Positions 51,177 to 59,553 of a DNA stretch of 64,000 nucleotides are shown in pieces. Each line of letters opens with the position of its first letter. The first letter of the stretch is position 1. The DNA is taken from positions 53,424 through 117,423 of the forward strand of contig JBGVLO010000046.1 of the NCBI GenBank assembly GCA_045124315.1, written 5' to 3'. Origin of the DNA: CAG-411 sp045124315. Lineage in GTDB: Bacteria > Bacillota > Clostridia > Lachnospirales > Lachnospiraceae. The notes beneath the pieces are model-generated. The model saw only the letters and a list, made by a program, of their open reading frames with translations, searched no databases and had not been told where the DNA came from. A program made the position numbers and the translations under genes.

Positions 51177-51955
51177 GTTTCCTCTCTTTCCGTCTTCTGA
51201 CTTAATGTTTTTTCTAATTCCGGATATGCAATCCCTACAAGAAACAACCCATGGGCTGGAGCACAGGCTCCTGCTTTGGTTCGATCTTTACTATCAATCA
51301 TTTCTTTTATCTGTTCCGGCTTATAATGACCTGTACCAACTTGCAATAATGTACCTGTTATAATACGAACCATATTGTATAGAAAACCATTTCCCCGTAT
51401 AGTCAATAGAATTTCTTCTCCCTTCTGTTCTAATTCCAGACTGTATATGGTTCTTGTGGTGTCCTGCACCTGGGTTTTAGTAGAGCAAAAGCTTTTAAAG
51501 TCATGCTCTCCAATGAAGTATTGTGCAGCCTGTTTCATTGCCTCAAGGTCTAAATCCCAGTGGAAATGATAACTGTATAATCGGTTGGTAGGAATCGGTA
51601 TCCTACTGTTAAAAATATGATACTGATAGGTTTTTATGCTATCACAATGTCTTGGATGAAAATCCCCTGGTACTTCTATTCCACTCTGCACTCGAATATT
51701 GGTAGGTAACATACGATTTAATGCCAACGGAAATCGTTCCGCTGGAATGGAACTGTTGGTATCAAATACGGCAACATTTCCATATGCATGTACACCAGCG
51801 TCCGTTCTGCTGGCTCCAATGACTTTTATTTCTTCCTGGCAAAGTTCTGACAACTTTTCATTGATTACCCCTTCCACTGTCACAGCATTGGGCTGAATCT
51901 GCCATCCGTGATAAGAAGTACCATCATAGGCAATTGTTAATTTTACTCGTTTCAT
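51170..51955 (-). CDS. truA: tRNA pseudouridine synthase A
   Basis: Makes pseudouridine at tRNA positions 38-40. 261 residues with catalytic Asp in GASRTDAGVHAYGNVAVF, the N-terminal YDGTSYHGWQIQP and the C-terminal GNGFLYNMVRIITGTLL. It follows ecfT by 150 bases, the usual order at the end of the ribosomal cluster in Firmicutes. Confidence 0.96.
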   Translation of the reverse strand: MKRVKLTIAYDGTSYHGWQIQPNAVTVEGVINEKLSELCQEEIKVIGASRTDAGVHAYGNVAVFDTNSSIPAERFPLALNRMLPTNIRVQSGIEVPGDFHPRHCDSIKTYQYHIFNSRIPIPTNRLYSYHFHWDLDLEAMKQAAQYFIGEHDFKSFCSTKTQVQDTTRTIYSLELEQKGEEILLTIRGNGFLYNMVRIITGTLLQVGTGHYKPEQIKEMIDSKDRTKAGACAPAHGLFLVGIAYPELEKTLSQKTEREETC

Positions 51956-52105
51956 GCATCTACCCTTTCTTGTTTTTTGTTAATGGTGAAGCCTGTTATC
52001 ACTCAGTCATTGTAAAGTACCTTAACCGATCCCAGAAAACCTGTGATCCGTAACAAAATACCAACGTATCCGTTCCTCCCGGTTCTTCATAAAGCACCAA
52101 AATAA

Positions 52106-52936
52106 TTAGCTAACAACAAATCCCCACCACACTACAGGTATCAAACGGGTCGCAACGATTACGAAAAGCAAATATATAAGCAAGATTCCATAACCCACAT
52201 AATCACTTTTTTCATAAACCAGTGGTTTCATCTTTGTTCTGCCATTACCCCCACGGTAGCATCTTGCTTCCATGGCAAGCGCAAGATCATTGGCTCTTCG
52301 AAAAGCTGCCACAAACAACGGCACTAACAATGGTACCAGACTCTTTATTCTCTTCATCATCCCACCAGATTCAAAATCAGCACCTCTTGCCATTTGTGCC
52401 TTCATGATCTTATCGGTCTCTTCTAACAGTATCGGGATAAAGCGCAAGGCGATGGACATCATCATGGCAATTTCATGCACCGGAACATGAAGTCGGTTTA
52501 ATCCGCCAAACATTTTTTCCAAACCGTCTGTAAGCTGATTTGGGGTCGTTGTAAAGGTGAGAATAGACGCACCCAATACAAGAAAACACAAACGGATGCC
52601 CATAAACACAGCTTTCATAATACCTTCTATAGTTATATTAATCAATCCCCAATGAAACAGCGGTGTTCCAGTGGAAAATAAAACATTGAGAAACAATGTA
52701 AATATAAGAAGCACCGCAATAGGCTTAAGTCCCTTAACCACATGTTTCACCGGTATCTGCGCCAATTTGAGTATTAGCAGCAAAAGGAGTCCACAAAACA
52801 AAAAACCAATATATCGGTGAAAACAAAACATAGACACAATATAGATAAAGGTCCCAAATATTTTTGTCCGTGCATCTAATCTGTGAATGATAGAATCCTT
52901 GGTATAATACTGACCAATGGTAATGTCTCGAATCAT
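52106..52936 (-). CDS. ecfT: ECF transporter transmembrane subunit EcfT
   Basis: Scaffold subunit that couples two ATPases to exchangeable vitamin-binding S components. 276 residues with about five membrane helices and the two cytoplasmic Ala-Arg-Gly type coupling motifs (MARGADFESGG and MEARCYRGGNGRT). No S component gene is nearby, as expected for a group II (shared) ECF module. It lies 33 bases after ecfA2. Confidence 0.95.
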   Translation of the reverse strand: MIRDITIGQYYTKDSIIHRLDARTKIFGTFIYIVSMFCFHRYIGFLFCGLLLLLILKLAQIPVKHVVKGLKPIAVLLIFTLFLNVLFSTGTPLFHWGLINITIEGIMKAVFMGIRLCFLVLGASILTFTTTPNQLTDGLEKMFGGLNRLHVPVHEIAMMMSIALRFIPILLEETDKIMKAQMARGADFESGGMMKRIKSLVPLLVPLFVAAFRRANDLALAMEARCYRGGNGRTKMKPLVYEKSDYVGYGILLIYLLFVIVATRLIPVVWWGFVVS

Positions 52937-52969
52937 CTTATTTCCTTTCTACCTGGTAACAATATTCCA

Positions 52970-53827
52970 CTATCCCATTCGTTTGGAATAACTATTGATA
53001 ATAGCCTCTTTTGCTTCTTTTACTGTAATCGCAGAAGTGTCAATATCAATACCAAGTTTCTTTAATTTTCGCAATACACTTGTAACCTTTGGAATTGCCA
53101 GACCAAACTCATTTAATTCCTCTTCCCGTTCAAAGATTTCTCTTGGTGCTCCGTCCATACGAAGTTCTCCATCGTGTATTACAAGTACTCGTTCCACGTA
53201 ATTCGCCACGTCCTCCATAGAATGGGAAACTAAGATAATGGTACATTTCTTTTCCTCGTGCAATTTTTTTATAAGGGCAAGTATCTCCTCTCTTCCAGCC
53301 GGATCAAGTCCAGCTGTGGGCTCGTCCAAAATCAACACTTCCGGCTCCATTGCAAGAACCCCAGCTATGGCTACTTTTCGTTTTTGCCCTCCTGACAGTT
53401 CAAATGGAGAGGCATCCAAAATTTCCTCGGGCAAACCAACATCCTTAAAAGCCTGGAAACTACGCAAATCCACTTCAAGCTTAGGCAACCCTAAATTCTT
53501 TGGTCCAAACTTAATATCTTTTATTACGGTACTCTCAAAAAGCTGATGTTCCGGATACTGAAAGACAAATCCAACCTTTCCCCGCAACGCTTTTTTGTCA
53601 AAATCCTCATCGTAGATATCTTGTCCATTAAAATAAATGGTGCCTTCTGTAGCTGTCTCCAATCCATTTAATAACTGCAGGAATGTAGATTTTCCGGATC
53701 CAGTATGACCGATCACTCCAATAAACTCCCCATCTGATATGGACAAATTGATGTCCCTTAAGGTATAGCTATCCGTTCCCTTTTCATCCTGATGCTGAAA
53801 ACTAACATGATCCAATATGATCGACAC
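52970..53827 (-). CDS. ecfA2: ECF transporter ATPase EcfA2
   Basis: ABC ATPase of about 285 residues: Walker A GHTGSGKSTFLQ, Q-loop FQYPEHQLFE, signature LSGGQKRKVAIA, Walker B VLILDEPTAGLDP. The start is a GTG with AGGAGG at 8 bases; a GTG three codons upstream overlaps that ribosome site. Between this gene and ecfA1 lie 230 bases with an interspersed repeat, unusual because the two are usually adjacent. Confidence 0.94.
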   Translation of the reverse strand: MSIILDHVSFQHQDEKGTDSYTLRDINLSISDGEFIGVIGHTGSGKSTFLQLLNGLETATEGTIYFNGQDIYDEDFDKKALRGKVGFVFQYPEHQLFESTVIKDIKFGPKNLGLPKLEVDLRSFQAFKDVGLPEEILDASPFELSGGQKRKVAIAGVLAMEPEVLILDEPTAGLDPAGREEILALIKKLHEEKKCTIILVSHSMEDVANYVERVLVIHDGELRMDGAPREIFEREEELNEFGLAIPKVTSVLRKLKKLGIDIDTSAITVKEAKEAIINSYSKRMG

Positions 53828-54010
53828 TGGCTTCACCTCCTGTTCTGTATTGTTTTGTGGTAACTTCTATATCTGGCATTTTTCGAATAACACCCTCTGT
53901 GCTGTAACACCGTAGTACCGCTAGGCCCCCGTCCAAGCAAGAGCGGGTTTTTGGAAGATATATTCGCCAGGCCACCCCCCTCATAAAAGTTCAATGCTTA
54001 AGTAAATGAC

Positions 54011-54062
54011 ATGATGCTGGGGTCAAAAGGTATTTTGACCCCAATGATACCTGAACAGTTAC
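54011..54062. repeat. interspersed repeat splitting ecfA1 and ecfA2
   Basis: Perfect palindrome GGGGTCAAAA-GGTA-TTTTGACCCC (54019-54042) followed by ATGATACCTGAACAGTTAC. The ecfA1 stop codon is inside the last five bases. The rest of 53828-54010 holds a GC-rich stretch with no gene. Confidence 0.75.
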
Positions 54063-54904
54063 AATATTTCATATAAATACTTTACCAGCTCCTCTTCACT
54101 CAAAAGAACTTCCGGTAACTGCATTCCTTCTTTTCGAAGCTCATGTGCAAGCTCTGTAACCTGAGGTACACAGAGTCTGTATTTCTTTAACTCATCGACC
54201 TGACGAAAGATGTCCTGTGGGTTACCTTTCATCACAACTTTTCCATGGTCCATAATATATACATAATCTGCATCCACAACCTCTTCCATATAATGTGTAA
54301 TCAGGATGACAGTAATCTTCTCCTCTTTATTTAATCGGTGTACAGTCTCCAATACTTCTTTTCTTCCTACCGGATCCAGCATAGCAGTTGGTTCGTCCAA
54401 AACAATACATTTGGTATGCATGGCCATAACTCCCGCTATGGCAACCCTTTGTTTCTGACCTCCGGAAAGTCTATTTGGAGACTGTTTTCTATATTTATAC
54501 ATTCCCACAGCCTTTAGGCTTTCTTCCACTCGTTTCCAAATATCCTTTGTAGGAACCCCCATGTTTTCCGGTCCAAATCCCACGTCCTCTTCTACAATAT
54601 TAGATATAATCTGATTGTCCGGATTTTGAAAGACCATTCCGGTAGCACTACGAATTTCCCATAATTTCTCCATGTCCGAACTGTCTTTTCCATCAATATA
54701 AATCTGCCCTTCAGTTGGTGATAATAAAGCATTTAAATGTTTTGCAAAGGTAGATTTTCCAGAACCATTGTGCCCTAAAACTGCTACAAAACTCCCCGGT
54801 TCCACTGTGACATTTACTTGATCCAATGCCCTTTGAATCTCTTCTACATTTCCTTCTTCATCTCTTCTTATATATTCATATACTAAATCTTTTGCTTTGA
54901 TCAA
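54059..54904 (-). CDS. ecfA1: ECF transporter ATPase EcfA1
   Basis: ABC ATPase of about 281 residues: Walker A GHNGSGKSTFAKH, Q-loop FQNPDNQIIS, signature LSGGQKQRVAIA, Walker B CIVLDEPTAMLDP. I set the start at TTG (Met-Ile-Lys-Ala-Lys-Asp), which has AGGTGG 8 bases upstream; GTG at 54916 is the alternative and lacks a site. It begins right after the rplQ terminator, so it may have its own weak promoter or rely on read-through. Confidence 0.94.
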   Translation of the reverse strand: MIKAKDLVYEYIRRDEEGNVEEIQRALDQVNVTVEPGSFVAVLGHNGSGKSTFAKHLNALLSPTEGQIYIDGKDSSDMEKLWEIRSATGMVFQNPDNQIISNIVEEDVGFGPENMGVPTKDIWKRVEESLKAVGMYKYRKQSPNRLSGGQKQRVAIAGVMAMHTKCIVLDEPTAMLDPVGRKEVLETVHRLNKEEKITVILITHYMEEVVDADYVYIMDHGKVVMKGNPQDIFRQVDELKKYRLCVPQVTELAHELRKEGMQLPEVLLSEEELVKYLYEIL

Positions 54905-54995
54905 TCGTTTCACCACCTATGCACATTTTCATTCTCTTTGAATTGGATTTTCCCACACTTTTTTAATTTTATAGCATGCATAAACATTTGTAAAG

Positions 54996-55034
54996 AAAAA
55001 CCGCCGCTATCTGATCACTCAAATAGCGACGGCT
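54996..55034 (-). terminator. terminator of the ribosomal protein operon
   Basis: GCCGTCGCTAT / ATAGCGGCGGT arms followed by TTTTTC on the minus strand, 13 bases past rplQ. Confidence 0.8.
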
Positions 55035-55046
55035 CACTTATCTAAA

Positions 55047-55598
55047 TTATACTAACTCAATAAGTACTTCCATTGCTGCGTCACCCTTACGCTGACCAAT
55101 CTTAACGATTCTTGTGTAACCACCGTTACGATCTGCGTACTTTGGAGCTAACTCGTTGAATACAACATCAGCAACATCTACAGTCTTTGTAGCACGCTTC
55201 TTACCAGCACCCTGAGTTGTCTCAGTTACTGTGTAAAGCATCTTGTTCATCTGTCTTCTTGCATGAATACGACTTGGGTTCTCTTTCTTGATTTCCTTGT
55301 CGATTGTTTCACGAACAACTACCTGATATTTTCTCTTACCATCTTTTGTAGTCTTCTCTTCTGTAACCTTAACACCGTTCTCGTCTCTCTTTGCAACAGT
55401 AGACTTTACAGTTACAGTCTCAAAGTTATCTTTCTCTCTTACACCTAAAGCAATAATGCTTTCAGCGATACGACGGATTTCTTTTGCCTTAGCTTCAGTT
55501 GTAACGATCTTACCATTGTAAAGTAAGTTTGTTACCTGATTTCTAAGCAAAGCTTTTCTCTGACTTGAAGTTCTGCCAAGTTTTCTATAGCCTGCCAT
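55047..55598 (-). CDS. rplQ: 50S ribosomal protein L17, with insertions
   Basis: The family is usually about 115-130 residues; this is 183. The start MAGYRKLGRTSSQRKALLRN, the HARRQ helix and the end GGYTRIVKIGQRKGDAA-EVLIELV are standard. The extra length is an insertion of about 57 residues (about 54-110, rich in Val, Thr, Lys and Glu) before HARRQ and a shorter one near 126-140. L17 lies near the peptide exit tunnel, so the insert would sit on the ribosome surface. It is in frame with good codons. AGGAGG precedes the ATG. Confidence 0.97.
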   Translation of the reverse strand: MAGYRKLGRTSSQRKALLRNQVTNLLYNGKIVTTEAKAKEIRRIAESIIALGVREKDNFETVTVKSTVAKRDENGVKVTEEKTTKDGKRKYQVVVRETIDKEIKKENPSRIHARRQMNKMLYTVTETTQGAGKKRATKTVDVADVVFNELAPKYADRNGGYTRIVKIGQRKGDAAMEVLIELV

Positions 55599-55638
55599 TT
55601 GCTTACCTCCTAAATTTATAACAACGTTTCATGTAATT

Positions 55639-56598
55639 TTATTCGTCTCCAACATTTAAAGATAATCCAAGTTCTTTTAACTTAGCAAGTACCTCTTCTA
55701 AAGACTTACGTCCTAAGTTACGAACCTTCATCATATCTTCTGAAGTTTTGTTGGTTAATTCCTCAACTGTATTAATACCTGCTCTCTTCAAACAGTTATA
55801 TGAACGAACAGAAAGTTCCAATTCATCAATGCTCATATCAAGAACCTTAGCTGTAGTACTTACTTCTTTCTCAATCATAACTTCAACTGCCTTAGCATTC
55901 TCAGAAAGATCAATAAAAGATTTCAAATGCTCACTAAGTACCTTTGCAGCCAAACTAACTGCTTCGTCTGGTTCCAAAGTTCCATTTGTGAATACATCTA
56001 ATGTAAGCTTATCATAATCAGTAATCTGACCTACACGAGTATTCTCAACTGCAAGGTTTACTCTCTCAACTGGTGTATAGATAGAGTCAATTGCAATTGT
56101 TCCCAAAGGATATTCTTCACTCTTATTCTTATCAGAACTTACATATCCTCTTCCTCTTGTAATAGTCAATTCTGCTGATAACTTACAATTCTTGTCACCG
56201 CTCAAAGTTGCAATTACTAAATCAGGGTTTAAAATTTCAATATCAGGGTCTACCTGAATATCTCCAGCAGTTACTACACCTTCGCCCTCGAACTCAATGT
56301 ATGCAGTTTTAGGTTCGTTAGAATCACTTGTATTTTTGATAGCTAAATTCTTGATGTTCATGATAATTTCAGTTACATCTTCCTTTACACCCGGAATAGA
56401 ACTGAATTCATGTACAACACCTTCAATTTTAACCTGGCTAACTGCTGTACCTGGCAACGACGAAAGCATAATTCTTCTTAAAGAATTACCCAAAGTTGTA
56501 CCATAGCCTCTCTCAAGGGGTTCTACTACAAAACGTCCATATCTCTTATCTTCCGAAATTTCTGCAATCTCAATATTAGGTTTTTCAAAATCAAACAC
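55639..56598 (-). CDS. rpoA: RNA polymerase alpha subunit
   Basis: 319 residues with the N-terminal dimerisation and beta/beta' contact domain (LERGYGTTLGNSLRRIMLSSLPG) and the C-terminal DNA-binding domain (about 255-315; LELSVRSYNCLKRAGINTVEELTNK, MMKVRNLGRKSLEEV). Standard length; between rpsD and rplQ as expected. Confidence 0.98.
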   Translation of the reverse strand: MFDFEKPNIEIAEISEDKRYGRFVVEPLERGYGTTLGNSLRRIMLSSLPGTAVSQVKIEGVVHEFSSIPGVKEDVTEIIMNIKNLAIKNTSDSNEPKTAYIEFEGEGVVTAGDIQVDPDIEILNPDLVIATLSGDKNCKLSAELTITRGRGYVSSDKNKSEEYPLGTIAIDSIYTPVERVNLAVENTRVGQITDYDKLTLDVFTNGTLEPDEAVSLAAKVLSEHLKSFIDLSENAKAVEVMIEKEVSTTAKVLDMSIDELELSVRSYNCLKRAGINTVEELTNKTSEDMMKVRNLGRKSLEEVLAKLKELGLSLNVGDE

Positions 56599-56708
56599 TT
56601 CTGGACCCTCCTTTTGGGTTATACTCTGCTGTTATCAAGCGTTCATACAACGATAAAGTCCATGCTTTTCCTTTCCTAAAGAGGAAAGAAAAGCAAAAAA
56701 CTCTATTA

Positions 56709-57302
56709 TTATTTTGAATACAACTCGACAATAAGCATTTCATTTACAGGAACATCAATCTGATCTCTTGTAGGAAGTTCCTTAACTGTACCAGTTAATG
56801 TCTCATGATTTGCATCTAACCATGCAGGAACTAATCTGCTATCAGTAACTTCTAAGATATCCTTATATCTCTGCATACTCTTATACTTCTCAGCGATTTC
56901 AATTGTATCTCCAGCTTTTACCTGATAAGAAGGAATATTTACAACCTTACCATTTACAAGCACATGCTTATGATCAACAATCTGTCTAGCTTCTTTTCTA
57001 GTTCTTCCATATCCCATTCTGAAGATAACATTGTCAAGTCTTAACTCAAGAAGGATCATTAAGTTTTCACCAGTTGTACCAGTTCTAACTTTCTGAGCCT
57101 TAGCGAACATATTTCTAAATGGTTTTTCTAATACACCATAAATAAACTTAGCTTTCTGCTTTTCTCTTAACTGTAAGCCGTACTCACTTACTTTTCTACC
57201 AGATCTTACGCTTCTGTTAGACTTCTTATCGATTCCTAACACCTGAGGATCGATTCCTAAAGATCTACATCTCTTAAGCACTGGGGTTCTATCTACTGCC
57301 AT
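56709..57302 (-). CDS. rpsD: 30S ribosomal protein S4
   Basis: 197 residues with the S4 RNA-binding domain (LDNVIFRMGYGRTRKEARQIVDHKHVLVNGKVVNIPSYQV). S4 represses its own operon in some bacteria. The N-terminus lacks the zinc-binding cysteines found in some S4 versions (zinc-free type). It is 24 bases after rpsK. Confidence 0.98.
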   Translation of the reverse strand: MAVDRTPVLKRCRSLGIDPQVLGIDKKSNRSVRSGRKVSEYGLQLREKQKAKFIYGVLEKPFRNMFAKAQKVRTGTTGENLMILLELRLDNVIFRMGYGRTRKEARQIVDHKHVLVNGKVVNIPSYQVKAGDTIEIAEKYKSMQRYKDILEVTDSRLVPAWLDANHETLTGTVKELPTRDQIDVPVNEMLIVELYSK

Positions 57303-57325
57303 CTTTTTTACCTCCTAATTCTATA

Positions 57326-57721
57326 CTAGACACGTCTACGTTTTGGTGGTCTACATCCGTTGTGTGGTACTGGAGTAACATCCTTGATACTTGTTACTTC
57401 GATTCCGCAAGCCTGAAGTGCACGAATTGCTGCTTCTCTTCCTGAACCTGGACCCTTAACCATAACTTCAACAGATTTCAAACCGTGAGGAATTGCAGCC
57501 TTTGCTGCAGTCTCTGCTGCCATCTGTGCTGCATAAGGAGTAGACTTTCTAGAACCTCTGAAACCTAATCCACCTGCACTTGCCCAAGAAAGTGCATTAC
57601 CTTCTGCATCTGTCAGTGTAACGATTGTATTATTAAAAGATGACTGAATATGTGCTTGTCCACGATCAACGTTTTTCTTAACACGTTTTTTTGTCACTTT
57701 TTTTGCTATTTTCTTAGCCAT
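57326..57721 (-). CDS. rpsK: 30S ribosomal protein S11
   Basis: 131 residues; the motifs GQAHIQSSFNNTIVTLTD and GIEVTSIKDVTPVPHNGCRPPKRRRV are typical. ATG with GGAGGG at 8 bases; a TTG two codons upstream was rejected. Confidence 0.98.
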   Translation of the reverse strand: MAKKIAKKVTKKRVKKNVDRGQAHIQSSFNNTIVTLTDAEGNALSWASAGGLGFRGSRKSTPYAAQMAAETAAKAAIPHGLKSVEVMVKGPGSGREAAIRALQACGIEVTSIKDVTPVPHNGCRPPKRRRV

Positions 57722-57770
57722 TGACAAACCCTCCTATGGATTTAATAAAATTTCTCTACTAATTTATGAA

Positions 57771-58139
57771 TTATTTCTTCTTGTTAGCTACTGTACGCTT
57801 AGGACCTTTTCTTGTTCTAGCGTTTGTCTTTGTCTTCTGTCCACGAACTGGAAGACCCTTTCTATGACGGATTCCTCTATAGCATCCGATTTCCTGTAAT
57901 CTCTTGATGTTCAAAGCAATTTCTCTACGCAAATCACCTTCTACTGTCTGTGAAGCATCAATAACGTCACGAATTCTTGCAACTTCTTCATCTGTCAAAT
58001 CCTTAACACGAGTGTCTGGATTAACATTTGCTTCTGCAAGGATACGGTTAGAACTTACTCTACCGATACCATACACATAGGTAAGACCTATTTCTACACG
58101 TTTTTCTCTTGGTAAATCTACACCACTGATACGAGCCAT
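57771..58139 (-). CDS. rpsM: 30S ribosomal protein S13
   Basis: 122 residues: ARISGVDLPREKRVEIGLTYVYGIG and the basic tail GQKTKTNARTRKGPKRT. The ATG has GGAGG at 8-9 bases. It is preceded by a 335-base gap to rpmJ. Confidence 0.98.
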   Translation of the reverse strand: MARISGVDLPREKRVEIGLTYVYGIGRVSSNRILAEANVNPDTRVKDLTDEEVARIRDVIDASQTVEGDLRREIALNIKRLQEIGCYRGIRHRKGLPVRGQKTKTNARTRKGPKRTVANKKK

Positions 58140-58474
58140 GTGCAATAACCTCCATAATTGTTGTAATAATAATAGTTAACTTTCGCTCACGCGAATTAAT
58201 GATTCTACAATAAATAGAACAACCTATTTATTGTTTCAGCCGCTTTAAACCATGCATTAAGAATAGACCTGATTTTAAAATTCTTAATGGCAAAGAGTTG
58301 AAAATGACAACTCCTCGCTACAGTGAATCAAACTGTCCACAGTATCACAATTTCGTACATTTCTGTACTGCCATGTTTGGCATTGTAACACAAAAAGCAA
58401 AAACAATTTATATAAGTTGAAACCACAAATCACAAAGTTGCAACGCTTCTATGTGAAACTGGCCTCTCAAAATA
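58140..58474 (-). other. structured leader between rpmJ and rpsM
   Basis: No gene. On the minus strand it has a hairpin GAGTTG/CAACTC (58295-58313) followed by TTTGCC, and a perfect 11-bp stem ACAATAAATAG/CTATTTATTGT with hexaloop (58207-58234) 70 bases before rpsM. These could regulate the rpsM group. I find no clean -35/-10 pair here. Confidence 0.4.
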
Positions 58475-58588
58475 TTAACCTTGTCTTTGTTTGTGTCTAG
58501 GATTTTCGCAGATTACTCTAACTCTGCCTTTTCTTTTAATGATTTTGCATTTTTCGCAAATCGGTTTTACTGATGATCTTACTTTCAC
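58475..58588 (-). CDS. rpmJ: 50S ribosomal protein L36
   Basis: 37 residues from a GTG start: VKVRSSVKPICEKCKII, then CENPRHKQRQG. The zinc ligands are Cys11, Cys14, Cys27 and His32, so this is the zinc form. GGAGAG precedes the start. It is easily missed because it is short and uses GTG. It has its own promoter and lies after the infA terminator. Confidence 0.96.
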   Translation of the reverse strand: MKVRSSVKPICEKCKIIKRKGRVRVICENPRHKQRQG

Positions 58589-58620
58589 CGTAATCTCTCC
58601 TTTCACAAAGTCCATTTGCT

Positions 58621-58649
58621 ATTTTAGCATACTTAATTTTAAATTGCAA
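58621..58649 (-). promoter_or_regulatory. promoter of the rpmJ-rpsM-rpsK-rpsD-rpoA-rplQ unit
   Basis: TTGCAA, 17 bases, TAAAAT on the minus strand, start about 25 bases ahead of rpmJ. Confidence 0.65.
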
Positions 58650-58797
58650 GCCAAATTTTTCTATTTTTTTTGTTATATATATAAGTAATTCCTATTCACA
58701 GATTCCCTTTGTCCAATAACGATTTCATCTTAAAACATAGCGGACAAATCCACTTCAACTTTCTAAGCACACTTTAACATAGCAAACTGCCGGTACA

Positions 58798-58867
58798 TCA
58801 AAAAAGGAACTGTATTGAGAATCCTATTTCTTCTATATAAATAGTTCTCTCCAATCACAGTTCCCCT
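58798..58867 (-). terminator. terminator after infA
   Basis: A long stem (GGAACTGTGATTGGAGAGAA with ...TTCTCAATACAGTTCC, minor mismatches) followed on the minus strand by TTTTTTGATG. It divides the ribosomal cluster into two transcription units. The rest of 58650-58921 shows no gene; a fragment GGACAAATCCACTTCAAC at 58742 resembles 23643. Confidence 0.75.
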
Positions 58868-58921
58868 TACATATCCTAATAGAATTTATCTCATGATATT
58901 TTCATATTGGATATTATCGGA

Positions 58922-59140
58922 TTACTTATCTCTCCAAATAATTCTTCCTTTTGATAAATCATATGGAGATAACTCCAATGTTACCTTATCACCTGGTAAA
59001 ATACGAATAAAGTTCATTCTTAACTTACCACTAATGTGAGCTAACACAATATGACCATTCTCTAACTCTACCTTAAACATGGCATTTGGAAGCTTCTCCA
59101 CTACTGTTCCTTCTATTTCTACAACATCTGCTTTTGACAT
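58922..59140 (-). CDS. infA: translation initiation factor IF-1
   Basis: 72 residues with the single OB-fold S1 domain (VEIEGTVVEKLPNAMFKVELENGHIVLAHISGK...). The ATG has AGGAGG about 6-8 bases upstream; the frame continues upstream for 38 codons without a ribosome site and was not used. It ends the adk-map-KOW-infA stretch. Confidence 0.97.
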   Translation of the reverse strand: MSKADVVEIEGTVVEKLPNAMFKVELENGHIVLAHISGKLRMNFIRILPGDKVTLELSPYDLSKGRIIWRDK

Positions 59141-59285
59141 TTTTATTCCTCCTGTTTTATAACAATATTTTGTTTTGAAATTTATACTACTCTGCTTCGC
59201 ATACATCTCTGTAGCGTCCATCACAATACATATATTTTCAATGTTTGTGCTCATGGAATTTCTGTTCTGTCTTAACCTGTACTAA

Positions 59286-59540
59286 TTACAGGCTCTTTCG
59301 TAATACCTTCAAACAATGTTTTATTTGAAGATCCGTTGTTTCTTCTGGTTTTATTTCCATGACCTTTTTTTTGATTCGTTCTACATGTTTGCATTTTTTC
59401 ATTTTAGGCTTAGTCACCAGCTTATACTTTCCATCTACTAGAGAAACCCAATTCTTCTGAACTTCATATACAATATAAAGTTCATTTTTATCATGTCCTG
59501 CAACGGAACAAACCAAATCTCCTGCCTCGTACTTACTCAT
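59286..59540 (-). CDS. KOW-domain RNA-binding protein
   Basis: 84 residues. The start YEAGDLVCSVAGHDKNELYIVYEVQKNWVSLVDG is a KOW/SH3-like barrel like those of L14e and L24, followed by a Lys-rich helical tail. Homologues occupy this place between map and infA in many Clostridia. It lies 13 bases after map. It probably binds ribosomal RNA, but function is not established. Confidence 0.85.
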   Translation of the reverse strand: MSKYEAGDLVCSVAGHDKNELYIVYEVQKNWVSLVDGKYKLVTKPKMKKCKHVERIKKKVMEIKPEETTDLQIKHCLKVLRKSL

Positions 59541-59553
59541 TTTTATACACCTT

